DNA of 5,187 nt, taken from assembly GCA_003154555.1 (NCBI GenBank), contig PMDT01000207.1:3667-8853 (forward strand), written 5' to 3'. Below the pieces are notes generated by a model. It was not told where the DNA came from, did not search any database, and saw only the letters and a program-made list of their open reading frames with translations. Below, piece by piece: positions 5,067 to 5,187 of this stretch (within the stretch, counting starts at the first letter, position 1; the number at the start of each line of letters is the position of its first letter). Position numbers and translations under genes: made by a program. Source of the stretch: Spirochaetaceae bacterium (GTDB lineage Bacteria; Spirochaetota; Spirochaetia; SZUA-6; Fen-1364).

Positions 5067-5187
5067 ATGCAAGAGGCTGAAGCACGACGCCAGATCGTAG
5101 AGGCGGGCAGGAGACTGCGCGACAGGTTCTTCGTCGCGTCGAATGATGGCAATATCAGCGCGCGCGTGTCTGACACGGAGCTGCTCA
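5067..5187 (+). CDS. Class II aldolase/adducin-family protein, N-terminus only (FucA/AraD-like)
   Basis: The 40 visible residues start MQEAEARRQIVEAGRRLRDRF and contain VASNDGNISARV (23-34). This is the phosphate-binding glycine/asparagine loop of class II aldolases; N29 corresponds to Asn29 of E. coli L-fuculose-1-phosphate aldolase. These zinc enzymes split or epimerise sugar phosphates such as fuculose-1-P, rhamnulose-1-P or ribulose-5-P in the cytoplasm. The gene runs off the window, so the zinc histidines and the subfamily cannot be seen. The start ATG at 5067 has AGG at 5060-5062, with a rather short 4-nt spacing. It is divergent from a DeoR regulator across a symmetrical operator cluster, which supports a role in a regulated sugar catabolic locus. 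Family is well supported; substrate is unknown. Confidence 0.85.
   Translation, partial: MQEAEARRQIVEAGRRLRDRFFVASNDGNISARVSDTELL

Noticed and set aside
4964..5176. Minus-strand reading frame of 70 codons opposite the aldolase start
   Set aside because: It is antisense to the aldolase N-terminus and leader, with no recognisable domain or ribosome site.

Overview
This is a GC-rich bacterial chromosome segment, roughly 60% GC by eye, with two clearly AT-rich islands at about 415-475 and 4811-4944. It is densely coded: four complete protein genes, and one partial gene at each end. I see no rRNA, tRNA, CRISPR array, IS element or phage gene. Shine-Dalgarno sites are present before some genes. 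The gene set (class III cyclase with a DUF5939-type N-terminus, TM1586-like nitroreductase, SrkA kinase, DeoR regulator beside a class II aldolase) fits a free-living Gram-negative heterotroph. A spirochaete or deltaproteobacterial-type lineage is only a guess, because nothing here fixes the taxonomy.

Layout from left to right: (1) 1-427, minus strand, a MarR-family regulator whose C-terminus is cut by the window edge. (2) 428-550, an AT-rich divergent control region with a consensus -10 box and an imperfect palindrome. (3) 551-1891, plus strand, a class III nucleotidyl cyclase with a four-Cys motif and a DUF5939-like N-terminal half. (4) 1892-2007, a short convergent gap with two hairpins and a terminator-like structure for the opposite strand. 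(5) 2008-2874, minus strand, a TM1586-type nitroreductase-family protein. (6) 2875-3014, a GC-rich divergent gap with a strong hairpin. (7) 3015-4022, plus strand, SrkA (YihE/RdoA)-type stress response kinase. (8) 4010-4792, minus strand, a DeoR-family repressor whose end overlaps the srkA end by 13 bp. (9) 4793-5066, a 274-bp control region with three copies of an 8-bp element in alternating orientation. (10) 5067-5187, plus strand, the N-terminus of a class II (FucA/AraD-like) aldolase that runs off the window.

How the genes may work together: the DeoR regulator and the divergent aldolase look like a sugar-phosphate catabolic locus, with the TGATAGTT repeats as the likely operator. The MarR regulator and the cyclase share a divergent promoter region, so MarR may control cyclase production as well as its own. 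SrkA and the nitroreductase-family protein are both plausible stress or redox functions and are transcribed divergently, but nothing in the sequence shows that they share a pathway. I found no convincing new multi-gene system. The most informative signals are the operator architecture upstream of the aldolase and the domain composition of the cyclase.
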